IMG/VR virus record: IMGVR_UViG_3300050821_003659
Coordinates: 1-64,000 of that record
DNA from: a virus
Reading direction: 5' to 3' (one strand)
Length of the DNA: 64,000 nucleotides
A program made the position numbers and the translations under genes. Under the pieces are notes generated by a model, which saw only the letters and a list, made by a program, of their open reading frames with translations, ran no database searches and had not been told where the DNA came from. How positions within the stretch are numbered: position 1 is the stretch's first letter; every line of letters starts with the position of its first letter. Shown one piece after another: positions 41,223 through 48,169 of the stretch.

Positions 41223-41629
41223 TGAGTGCATACCACACGCAGAAGACGCAGTACAAAGATCGCGACTGTCTAGTGAAGGCCCTGAACGATCAAGGCTACA
41301 CGACAGTCGAAGTGCATGAAGTCGCGACGAACCTGTACGGTTATCACGGTGACATGCGTTCGCAGAAGGCCAACGTCATCGTCCGCCGTCAGTACGTTGG
41401 ATGTGCAGCGAACGACCTTGGCTTCGTGAAGGCTGAAGACGGCACGTACAGTGCAATCGTCTCTCAGTTCGACAGCGGCAAGCATGACGCGGGCTGGTTC
41501 AAGGGGCTGAAGAAGTCCTACACCGAAGCACGCGACATGAAGACCGCAGCGGCACAGGGTTTCAAGTTCCTCGGCAAGAAGATCGTCGGGGGCAAAGTTC
41601 AACTCCAGTTCGCAGACACGAGGAGCTAA
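41222..41629 (+). CDS. DUF1257 (Ycf35-like) protein
   Basis: 135 residues. KTQYKDRDCLVKALNDQGY, GYHGDMRSQKANVIVRRQ, LGFVKAEDGTYSAIV and a C-terminal GGKVQLQF match DUF1257. Usually next to DUF2997 and a Ycf46-like ATPase, as here. Biochemical role unknown. Confidence 0.78.
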   Translation: MSAYHTQKTQYKDRDCLVKALNDQGYTTVEVHEVATNLYGYHGDMRSQKANVIVRRQYVGCAANDLGFVKAEDGTYSAIVSQFDSGKHDAGWFKGLKKSYTEARDMKTAAAQGFKFLGKKIVGGKVQLQFADTRS

Positions 41630-41630
41630 C

Positions 41631-41822
41631 ATGGCACTCAAGATAATCACCATCACCATCGATGAAGAGGGCGACCAGACGGTCGATCTCACTGGCTACC
41701 ACGGCAAAGGCTGCGACGCCGTCGCTGATGTCTTCGGTCGAGCACTCGGAGAGACGACCAAGGTCACTCACAAGCCTGAGTTTAACAAGCCAGCGATCAA
41801 CAAGAACCTGCTAAGACACTAG
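41631..41822 (+). CDS. DUF2997 protein
   Basis: 63 residues: ITITIDEEGDQTVDLTGYHGKGCDAVAD...ALGE fits DUF2997. Partner of the DUF1257 gene upstream. Confidence 0.72.
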   Translation: MALKIITITIDEEGDQTVDLTGYHGKGCDAVADVFGRALGETTKVTHKPEFNKPAINKNLLRH

Positions 41823-41828
41823 CAGAAC

Positions 41829-41846
41829 GGGGGCAGCGATGCCCCC
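41829..41846 (+). other. GC hairpin with GNRA loop
   Basis: GGGGGCA, loop GCGA, TGCCCCC (41829-41846), 22 bases before the next ATG. GCGA is a stable GNRA tetraloop. No T-run. Confidence 0.55.
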
Positions 41847-41867
41847 AGATTGCCTTGGAGGGCAAAC

Positions 41868-42002
41868 ATGAGCAGATACTCTCGCGACTCTGACTACTCG
41901 TTTCTGATCTTCTTCGTGTGGCTGGCTGGCGTCGTAGGCACCGTGGCGTTCTGGGGCACAGTGTTCTATGTCGCGTGGCACTTCCTGAGCAAGTACTGGT
42001 AA
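41868..42002 (+). CDS. Small membrane protein
   Basis: 44 residues, MSRYSRDSDYSFLIFFVW..., one long hydrophobic helix (about 11-38) with aromatic ends. GGAGG precedes the ATG. Function unknown. Confidence 0.65.
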   Translation: MSRYSRDSDYSFLIFFVWLAGVVGTVAFWGTVFYVAWHFLSKYW

Positions 42003-42119
42003 CCGCTCACGGCGTCGATGGAGGGCAGCAGCATGAGGGCTGCAATGCAGAGGGTGCGGCCACACCCCGAGCAAGCGAGTACCGCAAACACTCGCAGCAC
42101 TCCACCGACGCCGCGATTA

Positions 42120-42316
42120 TGGCAAACACACGGATCGTAATCTCAATGCCTGTGGACGCGATGAAACGTCTGCAAGAGAAACTGGCAACGATGACACCCG
42201 AGCAGATCAATGCCGAGTTCGGCGTTCCGGTTTTGAGCATCACCTACCCTTCGACAATCGAGTTGGAAGTTGAAGACGAAGTGAACCACGAAACACGAGC
42301 AGGTAAGCGAGGCTAG
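42120..42316 (+). CDS. Small hypothetical protein
   Basis: 65 residues from MANTRIVISMPVDAMKR; its ribosome-binding site is weak. A competing 35-residue frame at 42033-42140 has a better site (GGAGGG) and could couple into it. The stop TAG sits in the first hairpin of RNA copy B. No family recognised. Confidence 0.55.
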
Positions 42317-42435
42317 TTGCCTCGCACAACACTCGGTGAGCAATGCACTGGTGAGGGAACGCCGCCAGCAACACGCTGGTTTGCCCCCATATATTCCAAG
42401 TGCTAGGCCGAGTGTTGTGTGAGTCAACCCGACTC
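42308..42435 (+). ncRNA. Structured intergenic RNA, copy B
   Basis: Hairpin 1 CGAGGC-TAGTT-GCCTCG (42308-42324) abuts a 12-bp stem CACAACACTCGG (42325-42336) with CCGAGTGTTGTG (42408-42419). Hairpin 3 GAGTC-AACCC-GACTC (42421-42435) precedes the next ribosome-binding site. An inner CCAGC/GCTGG hairpin is present. Confidence 0.65.
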
Positions 42436-42450
42436 TAAAAGGGAGAACAC

Positions 42451-43008
42451 ATGATAAACAAACTCGCAGTAGAGTTTCTGAACGACGCCATCAAGCATCT
42501 GCAATCGCAGTCGTACTCTGACTCCGGTCGCGGTCTGTCCTTCCAGCAGTGGTTCAAGACGCTGGAGAACTCCATCGAAAAACTTCGCGAGGCCAAGAGC
42601 CGCGTGCCTCACGTGAAGACGCCCATCGAGAAGGCGACCACGGTGTTCGATGTCGTGGACGCGACGAACGATGTCGCGGAGTCTGTCGGCACGCTGGTCG
42701 TGATCGACATGCAGCGTCTCGAACGCGAGGTGCTGATCGGCAGCATCGCAGATGCGGACGTGCAGAAACTTCTGCCCTTCGCCAACGTGATCGGTGACGG
42801 CGAGAACTTCCGCCACATCATAAACAAGTCCGCGTACGTGGTCGAAACTAACAGCCACGTGATCGCAGAGAACGAAACACTCTGCAAGCGTGCGGGCAAG
42901 ACGTGGGAGACGTACTACGGCAGCGATGCCGTCAGTGTCGCGACCTGCCCCGGTTGCCTTGCGAAAGGCAAAGCGGTCATCGTCAACCATCTACTCAAGA
43001 CACTCTGA
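42451..43008 (+). CDS. Hypothetical protein
   Basis: 185 residues, helical N-terminal half, alpha/beta C-terminal half with CPGCLAKGKAV. GGGAGAAC precedes the start, right after RNA copy B. No family recognised. Confidence 0.7.
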   Translation: MINKLAVEFLNDAIKHLQSQSYSDSGRGLSFQQWFKTLENSIEKLREAKSRVPHVKTPIEKATTVFDVVDATNDVAESVGTLVVIDMQRLEREVLIGSIADADVQKLLPFANVIGDGENFRHIINKSAYVVETNSHVIAENETLCKRAGKTWETYYGSDAVSVATCPGCLAKGKAVIVNHLLKTL

Positions 43009-43024
43009 GGAGGTGATCCTATCT

Positions 43025-43158
43025 CGGCACAGTGCTGCTGTGCCGTCTGCTCTACTCTGTTCACGCTGACAGCATCGGGCTACCCAACGGGGGCCGACAG
43101 TGTGAGCATGGGGCTACTAAACCGCTATCGCAGGACGCTGCGGTGGAGTAGAGCAGAC
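43025..43158 (+). ncRNA. Structured intergenic RNA, copy C
   Basis: Hairpin 1 CGGCACAG-TGCTG-CTGTGCCG (43025-43045) abuts a 12-13-bp stem GTCTGCTCTACTC (43045-43057) with GAGTAGAGCAGAC (43146-43158). Inner stems TCACGCTG/CAGTGTGA and ACCGC/GCGGT. GTGAGCATG inside resembles GTGAGCAATG of copy B. tRNA-Ser follows. Confidence 0.6.
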
Positions 43159-43183
43159 GAGACAGCAGCAACGTCAAAAGTTC

Positions 43184-43273
43184 GGAAGGTTGGGTGAGTG
43201 GATGAAACCATCGCTCTGCTAAGGCGACGTACCCGCAAGGGTGCCGTAGGTTCGAATCCTACACCTTCCGCCA
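43184..43273 (+). tRNA. tRNA-Ser (anticodon GCT)
   Basis: Acceptor GGAAGGT/ACCTTCC, anticodon stem TCGCT/GGCGA with loop CTGCTAA, long variable arm GTACCCGCAAGGGTGCC typical of Ser, T-arm GTAGG-TTCGAAT-CCTAC, G73, CCA encoded. Reads AGC/AGU. Confidence 0.93.
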
Positions 43274-43431
43274 AGCGTGTCGGACTATCCGTTGGGACGT
43301 TTCTAGAGCCACCCCCAACGGTGGAGAGCCGATATCCAGCAGTCTGCACTGGGGAGTATAAGAGCGGCGTCATGAACCGTTCGCCCTATCACTGAGACTT
43401 CTGGAGTATCTGCTGGTTCCACGGAGGACAC

Positions 43432-43491
43432 ATGGAAACAACTTTATTGTTGCTGGCAATCGCGTTACTTCTAGCGTTCAGGGGGGCATAA
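43432..43491 (+). CDS. Tiny membrane peptide
   Basis: 19 residues, METTLLLLAIALLLAFRGA, one hydrophobic helix. GGAGGAC sits at good spacing and the stop overlaps the next start (TAATG), which supports translation. Confidence 0.5.
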   Translation: METTLLLLAIALLLAFRGA

Positions 43492-43697
43492 TGGCAACCG
43501 AAGAGAGCAGGGCAATACTTCCGCCAACAATCGCTGGGCTTGACCTTGCCATCACGGTCACTCTCGGTCTGCGACGGTGCGGTCACAAGACGCGGCTGGT
43601 CGAGCGTGCCATCTGTGGCTTCCCTGTCATCGAAGTTCTGGCAACTCCACCGCCGCGACCGACGCGTGCGGAACGGGGGTGCAACCTTGGACTGTGA
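43491..43697 (+). CDS. Small hypothetical protein
   Basis: 68 residues, MATEESRAILPPTIAGLD..., GGGGGG upstream. No family recognised. Confidence 0.5.
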   Translation: MATEESRAILPPTIAGLDLAITVTLGLRRCGHKTRLVERAICGFPVIEVLATPPPRPTRAERGCNLGL

Positions 43698-43875
43698 CAC
43701 GATCCCCGAGTACGTGCTGAGGCTGTGGAAGCTGATGGAACCCCCACGCAGCCTCAGCTTGAACGCGGCGAAGGCGGTTGTCAACGCCGCGATGTACGGT
43801 GTAGGATGTATCGAAGGCAAAGTGAGAGAGGAGCAACAACGTGTCGAAGAAAACGCTCGACGTGATCTTCGTTGA
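43687..43875 (+). CDS. Small hypothetical protein (TTG start)
   Basis: 62 residues from TTG after GGGGG, MDCDTIPEYVLRLWKL..., helical. Overlaps both neighbours. No family recognised. Confidence 0.5.
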   Translation: MDCDTIPEYVLRLWKLMEPPRSLSLNAAKAVVNAAMYGVGCIEGKVREEQQRVEENARRDLR

Positions 43876-44077
43876 ATATCTGAAAGAGCAGGTTGAGGAT
43901 GCGAAGGCTGAGTACGTGGGCATCCAAGAGTGCGAGGGTGTTGGATACGATCTCGTCCTCTTCAACTCCCCCAAGACGGGCAGCACGCTAGCCGTCAAAT
44001 CAAATGTCGATGACGTGCGTGACGCAGTCGCCAAGCGTCTCGCCGCTCACGACAGGGACTGGAAGAAACATGGATAA
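43841..44077 (+). CDS. Small hypothetical protein (GTG start)
   Basis: 78 residues, MSKKTLDVIFVEYLKEQ..., acidic helix then a beta segment. AGAGGAG precedes the GTG. No family recognised. Confidence 0.6.
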   Translation: MSKKTLDVIFVEYLKEQVEDAKAEYVGIQECEGVGYDLVLFNSPKTGSTLAVKSNVDDVRDAVAKRLAAHDRDWKKHG

Positions 44078-44384
44078 CCAGTGGGGAGTGGGCGTGCCTG
44101 ACTCAGCGATCATCATGCTTGCCAGACTGATGCTCACACGCATCAAGCTGAAGGGCATGAAGGTCACGACGAGACAGGACGCCATCGCGATCATCAAGGG
44201 GCTACGACCCGCAGTGAGCAAGGACACTCCGCTCAGTGCCGTCGTGAAGCCTGTGACTGACAAGCCTGTCGTGGAAGGCAGGTGCTCGTCCTGCGGCAAG
44301 CCGTTGCTGAGGGGTTCCCTCTGTCGTACGGTCTGGACGATGCACGACGGGGAGCACATCAGATGTCCGGGCGGGAAAATATAA
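44070..44384 (+). CDS. Small zinc-ribbon-like protein
   Basis: 104 residues from MDNQWGVGVPDSAII. C-terminal CSSCGKPLLRGSLC...C offers a zinc site. No family recognised. Confidence 0.6.
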   Translation: MDNQWGVGVPDSAIIMLARLMLTRIKLKGMKVTTRQDAIAIIKGLRPAVSKDTPLSAVVKPVTDKPVVEGRCSSCGKPLLRGSLCRTVWTMHDGEHIRCPGGKI

Positions 44385-44385
44385 C

Positions 44386-44414
44386 TTGTCAATATAGTTC
44401 CGTTATGGCACTAT
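44386..44414 (+). promoter_or_regulatory. Sigma70-like promoter
   Basis: TTGTCA (44386-44391), 17 bases, CACTAT (44409-44414), same -10 as the 18751 and 54335 promoters. Expected start near 44421. Confidence 0.65.
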
Positions 44415-44422
44415 GTTGGCAT

Positions 44423-44436
44423 CTCACGGAGGTGAG
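44423..44436 (+). promoter_or_regulatory. Ribosome-binding site in a hairpin loop
   Basis: CTCAC-GGAG-GTGAG: the 4-base loop is the Shine-Dalgarno core. It starts two bases after the predicted transcription start and one base before the ATG at 44438. May stabilise the mRNA end or control ribosome access. Confidence 0.55.
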
Positions 44437-44437
44437 C

Positions 44438-44701
44438 ATGCAAGCAGGAAAGACAAAGGCAGAGCGTAAGGCGTCCCGAGCAGGACGTGTCGCAGATCGT
44501 CCGACGAAACGCGGCGAACGTCGTGCAGCGAACACGCTGCGGCGTGTCGAGCAGAAGACCACGGCAACACTGAAGGAAGATCGCAAGCGTTCGTACCTCG
44601 CGACCTACACCGAGGGCGTGCGTGCGGCAAGGGAACTGAAGAAAACGTTGCGGGCTAACGCAACCACACCTGCTGAGGCAGCGACCAACGAGACGCGGTA
44701 A
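44438..44701 (+). CDS. Small basic protein
   Basis: 87 residues, MQAGKTKAERKASRAGR..., strongly Arg/Lys-rich helix, possibly nucleic-acid binding. Driven by the 44386 promoter. No family recognised. Confidence 0.65.
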   Translation: MQAGKTKAERKASRAGRVADRPTKRGERRAANTLRRVEQKTTATLKEDRKRSYLATYTEGVRAARELKKTLRANATTPAEAATNETR

Positions 44702-44800
44702 GCCGTCTCAACAACGGTGGACGGGGGAGAGGCTGGTGACTCGATGATCCCGTCCGCTGATTAAGAAAAACTATACCACTTTTTCTCAACGGAGGATGCG

Positions 44801-45265
44801 ATGGACGGGCAACTCGACAGTGCAGAGCAGCAACTGAAACTGATGCAGGTGATCGAGAAGTTCGCGGAGACGCGGACGACCGAGAAGTCGGGCCGCATGC
44901 ACGGACTTGAGACTGTCGAGGGTGCGTACTGCATGTGCGACTCCACGAGCGATGCGTTCATCCGCTTCGCACACGCTGCGGGCGTCACGCTCGAACTCTC
45001 CCGCTATGACTTCGATCTCGACACGACAATATGTTTGCCTGAGGGCGGCATCCAGTCTCAGCCGTCACCACGCAACCCCGACCCGACACTTTACCAGCGT
45101 GGGAAACATCCGACCGCAGAGTTCCACCGTGCGGGCTGGCACGCAATCGTAGAGACGCCCGAGTTTTTTCTTGACTTCACGGCACGCCAGTATCATCATG
45201 AGGCTTGCTATCCGCACATCATCAGCAAGAAACTAGCAGCGGCAGCAGCCGCAGGAGGCGACTGA
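44801..45265 (+). CDS. Papain/transglutaminase-like protein
   Basis: 154 residues. GAYCMCDSTSDAFIRFA holds the candidate Cys; AGWHAIVETPEFFLDFTARQYH holds His and Asp in the same LD.TA.Q context as the 35389 gene. An Ala-rich tail follows. Activity unproven. Confidence 0.6.
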   Translation: MDGQLDSAEQQLKLMQVIEKFAETRTTEKSGRMHGLETVEGAYCMCDSTSDAFIRFAHAAGVTLELSRYDFDLDTTICLPEGGIQSQPSPRNPDPTLYQRGKHPTAEFHRAGWHAIVETPEFFLDFTARQYHHEACYPHIISKKLAAAAAAGGD

Positions 45266-45429
45266 TGTGTGACGAGACACCGTCTCTGTTCGACATCCTG
45301 ACTCGATATGAGAACGCGATGGTGCAGGTGCACTACGAGCAGGATGACAGCGAAGCAGCACAGACAGAACTGAGCGAGGCTCGACAGGCTCTGCTCACAA
45401 TCTTACGAGAAGCACTAGGGAGGAACTGA
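45265..45429 (+). CDS. Small acidic helical protein
   Basis: 54 residues, MCDETPSLFDILTRYEN.... The start overlaps the preceding stop after GGAGG. No family recognised. Confidence 0.55.
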   Translation: MCDETPSLFDILTRYENAMVQVHYEQDDSEAAQTELSEARQALLTILREALGRN

Positions 45430-45430
45430 C

Positions 45431-45616
45431 ATGTCGTTCGGAGCAAAAGAAGCACGCGAGACACGCATCAAGGCAGACCGCAAGCCGCGAGTCAATCTCT
45501 GCGGCGACTGCGGCGACGAGATCAGCGAGACAGAACTGCTCTGCGAATCGTGCAGACGAACGGGCGAGAATCGGTGGGAGCCAATCCATGATCTGTCCTC
45601 GCTGCAAACTCGCTAG
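45431..45616 (+). CDS. Small zinc-ribbon protein
   Basis: 61 residues; CGDCGDEISETELLCESC is a two-CxxC zinc site. GGGAGGA precedes the ATG. Confidence 0.65.
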   Translation: MSFGAKEARETRIKADRKPRVNLCGDCGDEISETELLCESCRRTGENRWEPIHDLSSLQTR

Positions 45617-45791
45617 GCCCCAGCGTTACGGCGTCATGCTTCGCTGTGGCTGCTGTGGGCGTGTATACGGTACACAACTCCTGAGTCCCGAAGCCGACGA
45701 GGGGCGTGGCTGCAACCCACGTGAAACTGGTGCGAGTCCAGTTCAGGAGTCCAACATCTGGCTGGTAGGCACGTTCTTAGGGTCACAATAA
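45588..45791 (+). CDS. Small zinc-ribbon protein overlapping tRNA
   Basis: 67 residues; CPRCK...CGCC (3-23) is a zinc ribbon. After about residue 30 the frame is read through the tRNA-Cys gene, so the functional protein may be short or the tail recent. Confidence 0.5.
   Translation: MICPRCKLARPQRYGVMLRCGCCGRVYGTQLLSPEADEGRGCNPRETGASPVQESNIWLVGTFLGSQ
45678..45753 (+). tRNA. tRNA-Cys (anticodon GCA)
   Basis: 76 bases. Acceptor CTCCTGA pairs with TCAGGAG, T73 and CCA encoded. Anticodon stem CGTGG/CCACG, loop CTGCAAC gives GCA. T-arm ACTGG-TGCGAGT-CCAGT has G in place of the usual T55. U73 fits tRNA-Cys. Confidence 0.8.
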
Positions 45792-45843
45792 CGATATTCT
45801 AACCCCGCCCTGATGGGTTTAGATCGTGGGTGACCATCGACAA

Positions 45844-45875
45844 GGGGGTTGCTGTGTAACGGCACAGGAACCCCC
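45844..45875 (+). other. Strong leader hairpin
   Basis: GGGGGTT-G-CTGTG with CACAG-G-AACCCCC (45844-45875), 12 pairs around one G-G mismatch, 18 bases before the next ATG. No T-run. Confidence 0.55.
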
Positions 45876-45892
45876 GGAACAGGGAGATCAGC

Positions 45893-45982
45893 ATGAGGGC
45901 GTACGCGGTCGAAAGTCTGGTCGTCGTGATCCTGATGGAAGTCATCTGGATCGTGGCGAAACTCGAAGCACTGGCGAGGTGA
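45893..45982 (+). CDS. Tiny membrane peptide
   Basis: 29 residues, MRAYAVESLVVVILMEVIW..., one hydrophobic helix. GGGAG precedes at suitable spacing. Function unknown. Confidence 0.5.
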   Translation: MRAYAVESLVVVILMEVIWIVAKLEALAR

Positions 45983-45984
45983 GT

Positions 45985-46623
45985 GTGGGATATAAGCTGA
46001 CGAACAAAAATCTGGCGGTCACGCGGCTGATGCCTCGCGGCCCAAAGGCAGACAAGCGGCTGAAGTACATGCACGTCTCGCCGCAGGGCACCGTGTGTCT
46101 GACGCCGTCGTATCTCGTGCGAGTGTCGCTGCCGAATGTACCGCAGCCACGTCTGCCTGTCCTGCACATGCAGAAGCAGATCGATGACGGCGGCTGGATC
46201 AATCACGGCACCCAACACGGAGAACCGTTTGACATGGGAGAAGGTCGGCCCGCGACGAACGGCCCCGAGCACATCGTTCCTCGAATCGATGACGCGATCC
46301 CCGTGCCCGAAGATCAGACGGCGACGTTTACCTGCAACGCAGAGACGCTGCTGAAGATGCTGAAGATCGTGAACGAGGTGAGCGAAGACAGCGAGAAGCC
46401 GATACGTCTGCGGCTGTACGGCGGCGAGAACGCGACCGAGCTACGCATCGACTCATACCGTCAACCGGGAAAGCAGGAGTTCCTCGGCGTGCTCAAGTGC
46501 ATGGAGTACTACGGGAGCCTGATCCCCGGCGACAAGCCGAGCGACATGCCCGTGAAAGAAGAACCACCGAAGCAGATGGTCGAGACGCTGAAGGTGAGCA
46601 CAGGTCGGAGGTTCAGATCGTGA
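45985..46623 (+). CDS. Sliding-clamp-like protein with GRRFRS tail
   Basis: 212 residues from GTG 45985 (GTG 45979 is an alternative). MHVSPQGTVCLTPSYLVRVSLP resembles the clamp pattern before TDG-R/H-L, and LLKMLKIVNEV...IRLRLYG...FLGVLKCM resembles the later clamp strands ending in a VLMPM-like segment. Shorter than bacterial DnaN (three domains), like phage one-domain relatives. C-terminus STGRRFRS. The clamp identity is tentative. Confidence 0.5.
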   Translation: MGYKLTNKNLAVTRLMPRGPKADKRLKYMHVSPQGTVCLTPSYLVRVSLPNVPQPRLPVLHMQKQIDDGGWINHGTQHGEPFDMGEGRPATNGPEHIVPRIDDAIPVPEDQTATFTCNAETLLKMLKIVNEVSEDSEKPIRLRLYGGENATELRIDSYRQPGKQEFLGVLKCMEYYGSLIPGDKPSDMPVKEEPPKQMVETLKVSTGRRFRS

Positions 46624-47678
46624 AGGGTGAAGAGGACGCGACACTGATCTCGAAACCGACAGGGAATCTACTGGGCTACTACCACCGCCTGACAGGATTC
46701 GCGAAGAAGGGCGAGTCCTGTCTGGATAGCGGCAAGTACATGTGGTCGTACACGAAGTGGTCGCAGCCTGTGAACATCGCGAACGTGATCGACAACATCG
46801 AGAAGTGGCACACGAACGTTCAGGAGTACGCGGTCGTGCGGTGCGTGAACTGCGGAGACTATCACGGACAGAGTGACTGGTCTGGCGTGCGGTGCCCGAA
46901 GTGTGAGAAGCTGACGTTGAAGGCATCGCTGAAAGACGCGGGCGGATGGCCCCTGCCTGTCTGTGTGTTGGCGGGCAATCGAGTTCAGTTCACGCAGTAC
47001 TGCAAAGATAAGGGTGAGAACCCGTACACGACAGACGCGTTCATCGACGGTTCGCAGGGCATGATCCACGGGCACCACTTCAGCGGCATCGTGATCGTCG
47101 GAACGTTTGAAGAAAAAGTTGACGCCAATGAAATTCTGATGTACGCTAAGGCGAACCTCGAACCCGGAGGGCAGATCACCGGAGGAAACGTCGTGAAGCC
47201 GAAGCCGCTGCTGGTGGTGAAACCCGTGAACATCTGGAAAGGTGCAGACGGCGTGCCGACAGCGTCGAAGCCGTTTCTGTTGCCGAAAAAAGAAGAACCG
47301 AAGATGAAGAACGGCGAGGTGCGAAAACTTCCCAAGGCGAATAGCCCGATGTGGGTGACGCAGTGGGCGGCACAGGGCACAGCGAAGACGCCGTACATCG
47401 TGAGCAAGAAAGATACGCCGAGTGGAGCAACGACAAGCGAGGGCTGGGCGTGCTCTTGTCCTAGCTTCACACAAAACTCTCCCCGAGCGGACTGCAAGCA
47501 CATCTGCTGGGTGAGGAAGTTCGAGAACATCCCGATGAGTGCTGCACCTGTCGCGATGTTGCCAAAGGAACAGCAGGAGGCGTTCAAGAAGTTTTTGCTG
47601 GAGCAAGCGAAGGCGGGCAATCCCGCGATCAAGGTCGAGAAGAAACCGTTCATCACGCAGGGCAGGAGGTTCCGATGA
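46620..47678 (+). CDS. SWIM zinc-finger protein with GRRFR tail
   Basis: 352 residues (GTG start, GGAGG upstream). CVNCGDYHGQSDWSGVRCPKC is cut here as CVNCG...CPKC, a zinc ribbon (about 77-99). A C-terminal SWIM finger reads WACSCPSF...CKHICWV (CxCxnCxH). The product ends TQGRRFR. SWIM domains bind nucleic acid or protein; role unknown. Confidence 0.75.
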   Translation: MKGEEDATLISKPTGNLLGYYHRLTGFAKKGESCLDSGKYMWSYTKWSQPVNIANVIDNIEKWHTNVQEYAVVRCVNCGDYHGQSDWSGVRCPKCEKLTLKASLKDAGGWPLPVCVLAGNRVQFTQYCKDKGENPYTTDAFIDGSQGMIHGHHFSGIVIVGTFEEKVDANEILMYAKANLEPGGQITGGNVVKPKPLLVVKPVNIWKGADGVPTASKPFLLPKKEEPKMKNGEVRKLPKANSPMWVTQWAAQGTAKTPYIVSKKDTPSGATTSEGWACSCPSFTQNSPRADCKHICWVRKFENIPMSAAPVAMLPKEQQEAFKKFLLEQAKAGNPAIKVEKKPFITQGRRFR

Positions 47679-48169
47679 TATCACAGCACAGGACAGACCG
47701 AGCGACCGCGTACAACCACATGCCACCACACGAGCGTGCGGCGTCGTTCATCAAATCGAGCATCTACTTCTGTGAGCAGAATATCGGCGGTCTGCAATCG
47801 GAAATAAAAATGTGGGGCGAACCGGAGATCGTCGCACTCCTCGGTGACGAGACGTGCTACATGAAACGTTGTCAGGCCGAGTCTGCTCTCAAAGAGCACG
47901 AAGCAGAGAAGCAGAGTTGGGAACATCTCTACGACAAACTCGGAGCGTGCCAGACGTGCAACGGGCAAGGATGGCTCTGGCAGTGCGTCTCACAAGACGA
48001 ATCGATCAAGGTGAAGTGCGACTCGTGCGGAGGGTTAGGCAAGACGTTGGCCGCGACTGCGGCGGTCAAGACTGTGGAAGCACAGAAGGCAGTTGCCGCA
48101 GCCGAAGCCGCGAAGAAGCCGACTCTGCTGGACAACATGAAGACGGCGTTGGGAAGGAAGTTCCGATGA
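47675..48169 (+). CDS. DnaJ-type zinc-finger protein with GRKFR tail
   Basis: 164 residues. CQTCNGQG and CDSCGGLG are two CxxCxGxG repeats of the DnaJ central zinc finger; no J domain is present. A charged Ala-rich helix leads to the C-terminus LGRKFR. The start overlaps the preceding GRRFR stop (ATGA). Confidence 0.75.
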   Translation: MISQHRTDRATAYNHMPPHERAASFIKSSIYFCEQNIGGLQSEIKMWGEPEIVALLGDETCYMKRCQAESALKEHEAEKQSWEHLYDKLGACQTCNGQGWLWQCVSQDESIKVKCDSCGGLGKTLAATAAVKTVEAQKAVAAAEAAKKPTLLDNMKTALGRKFR

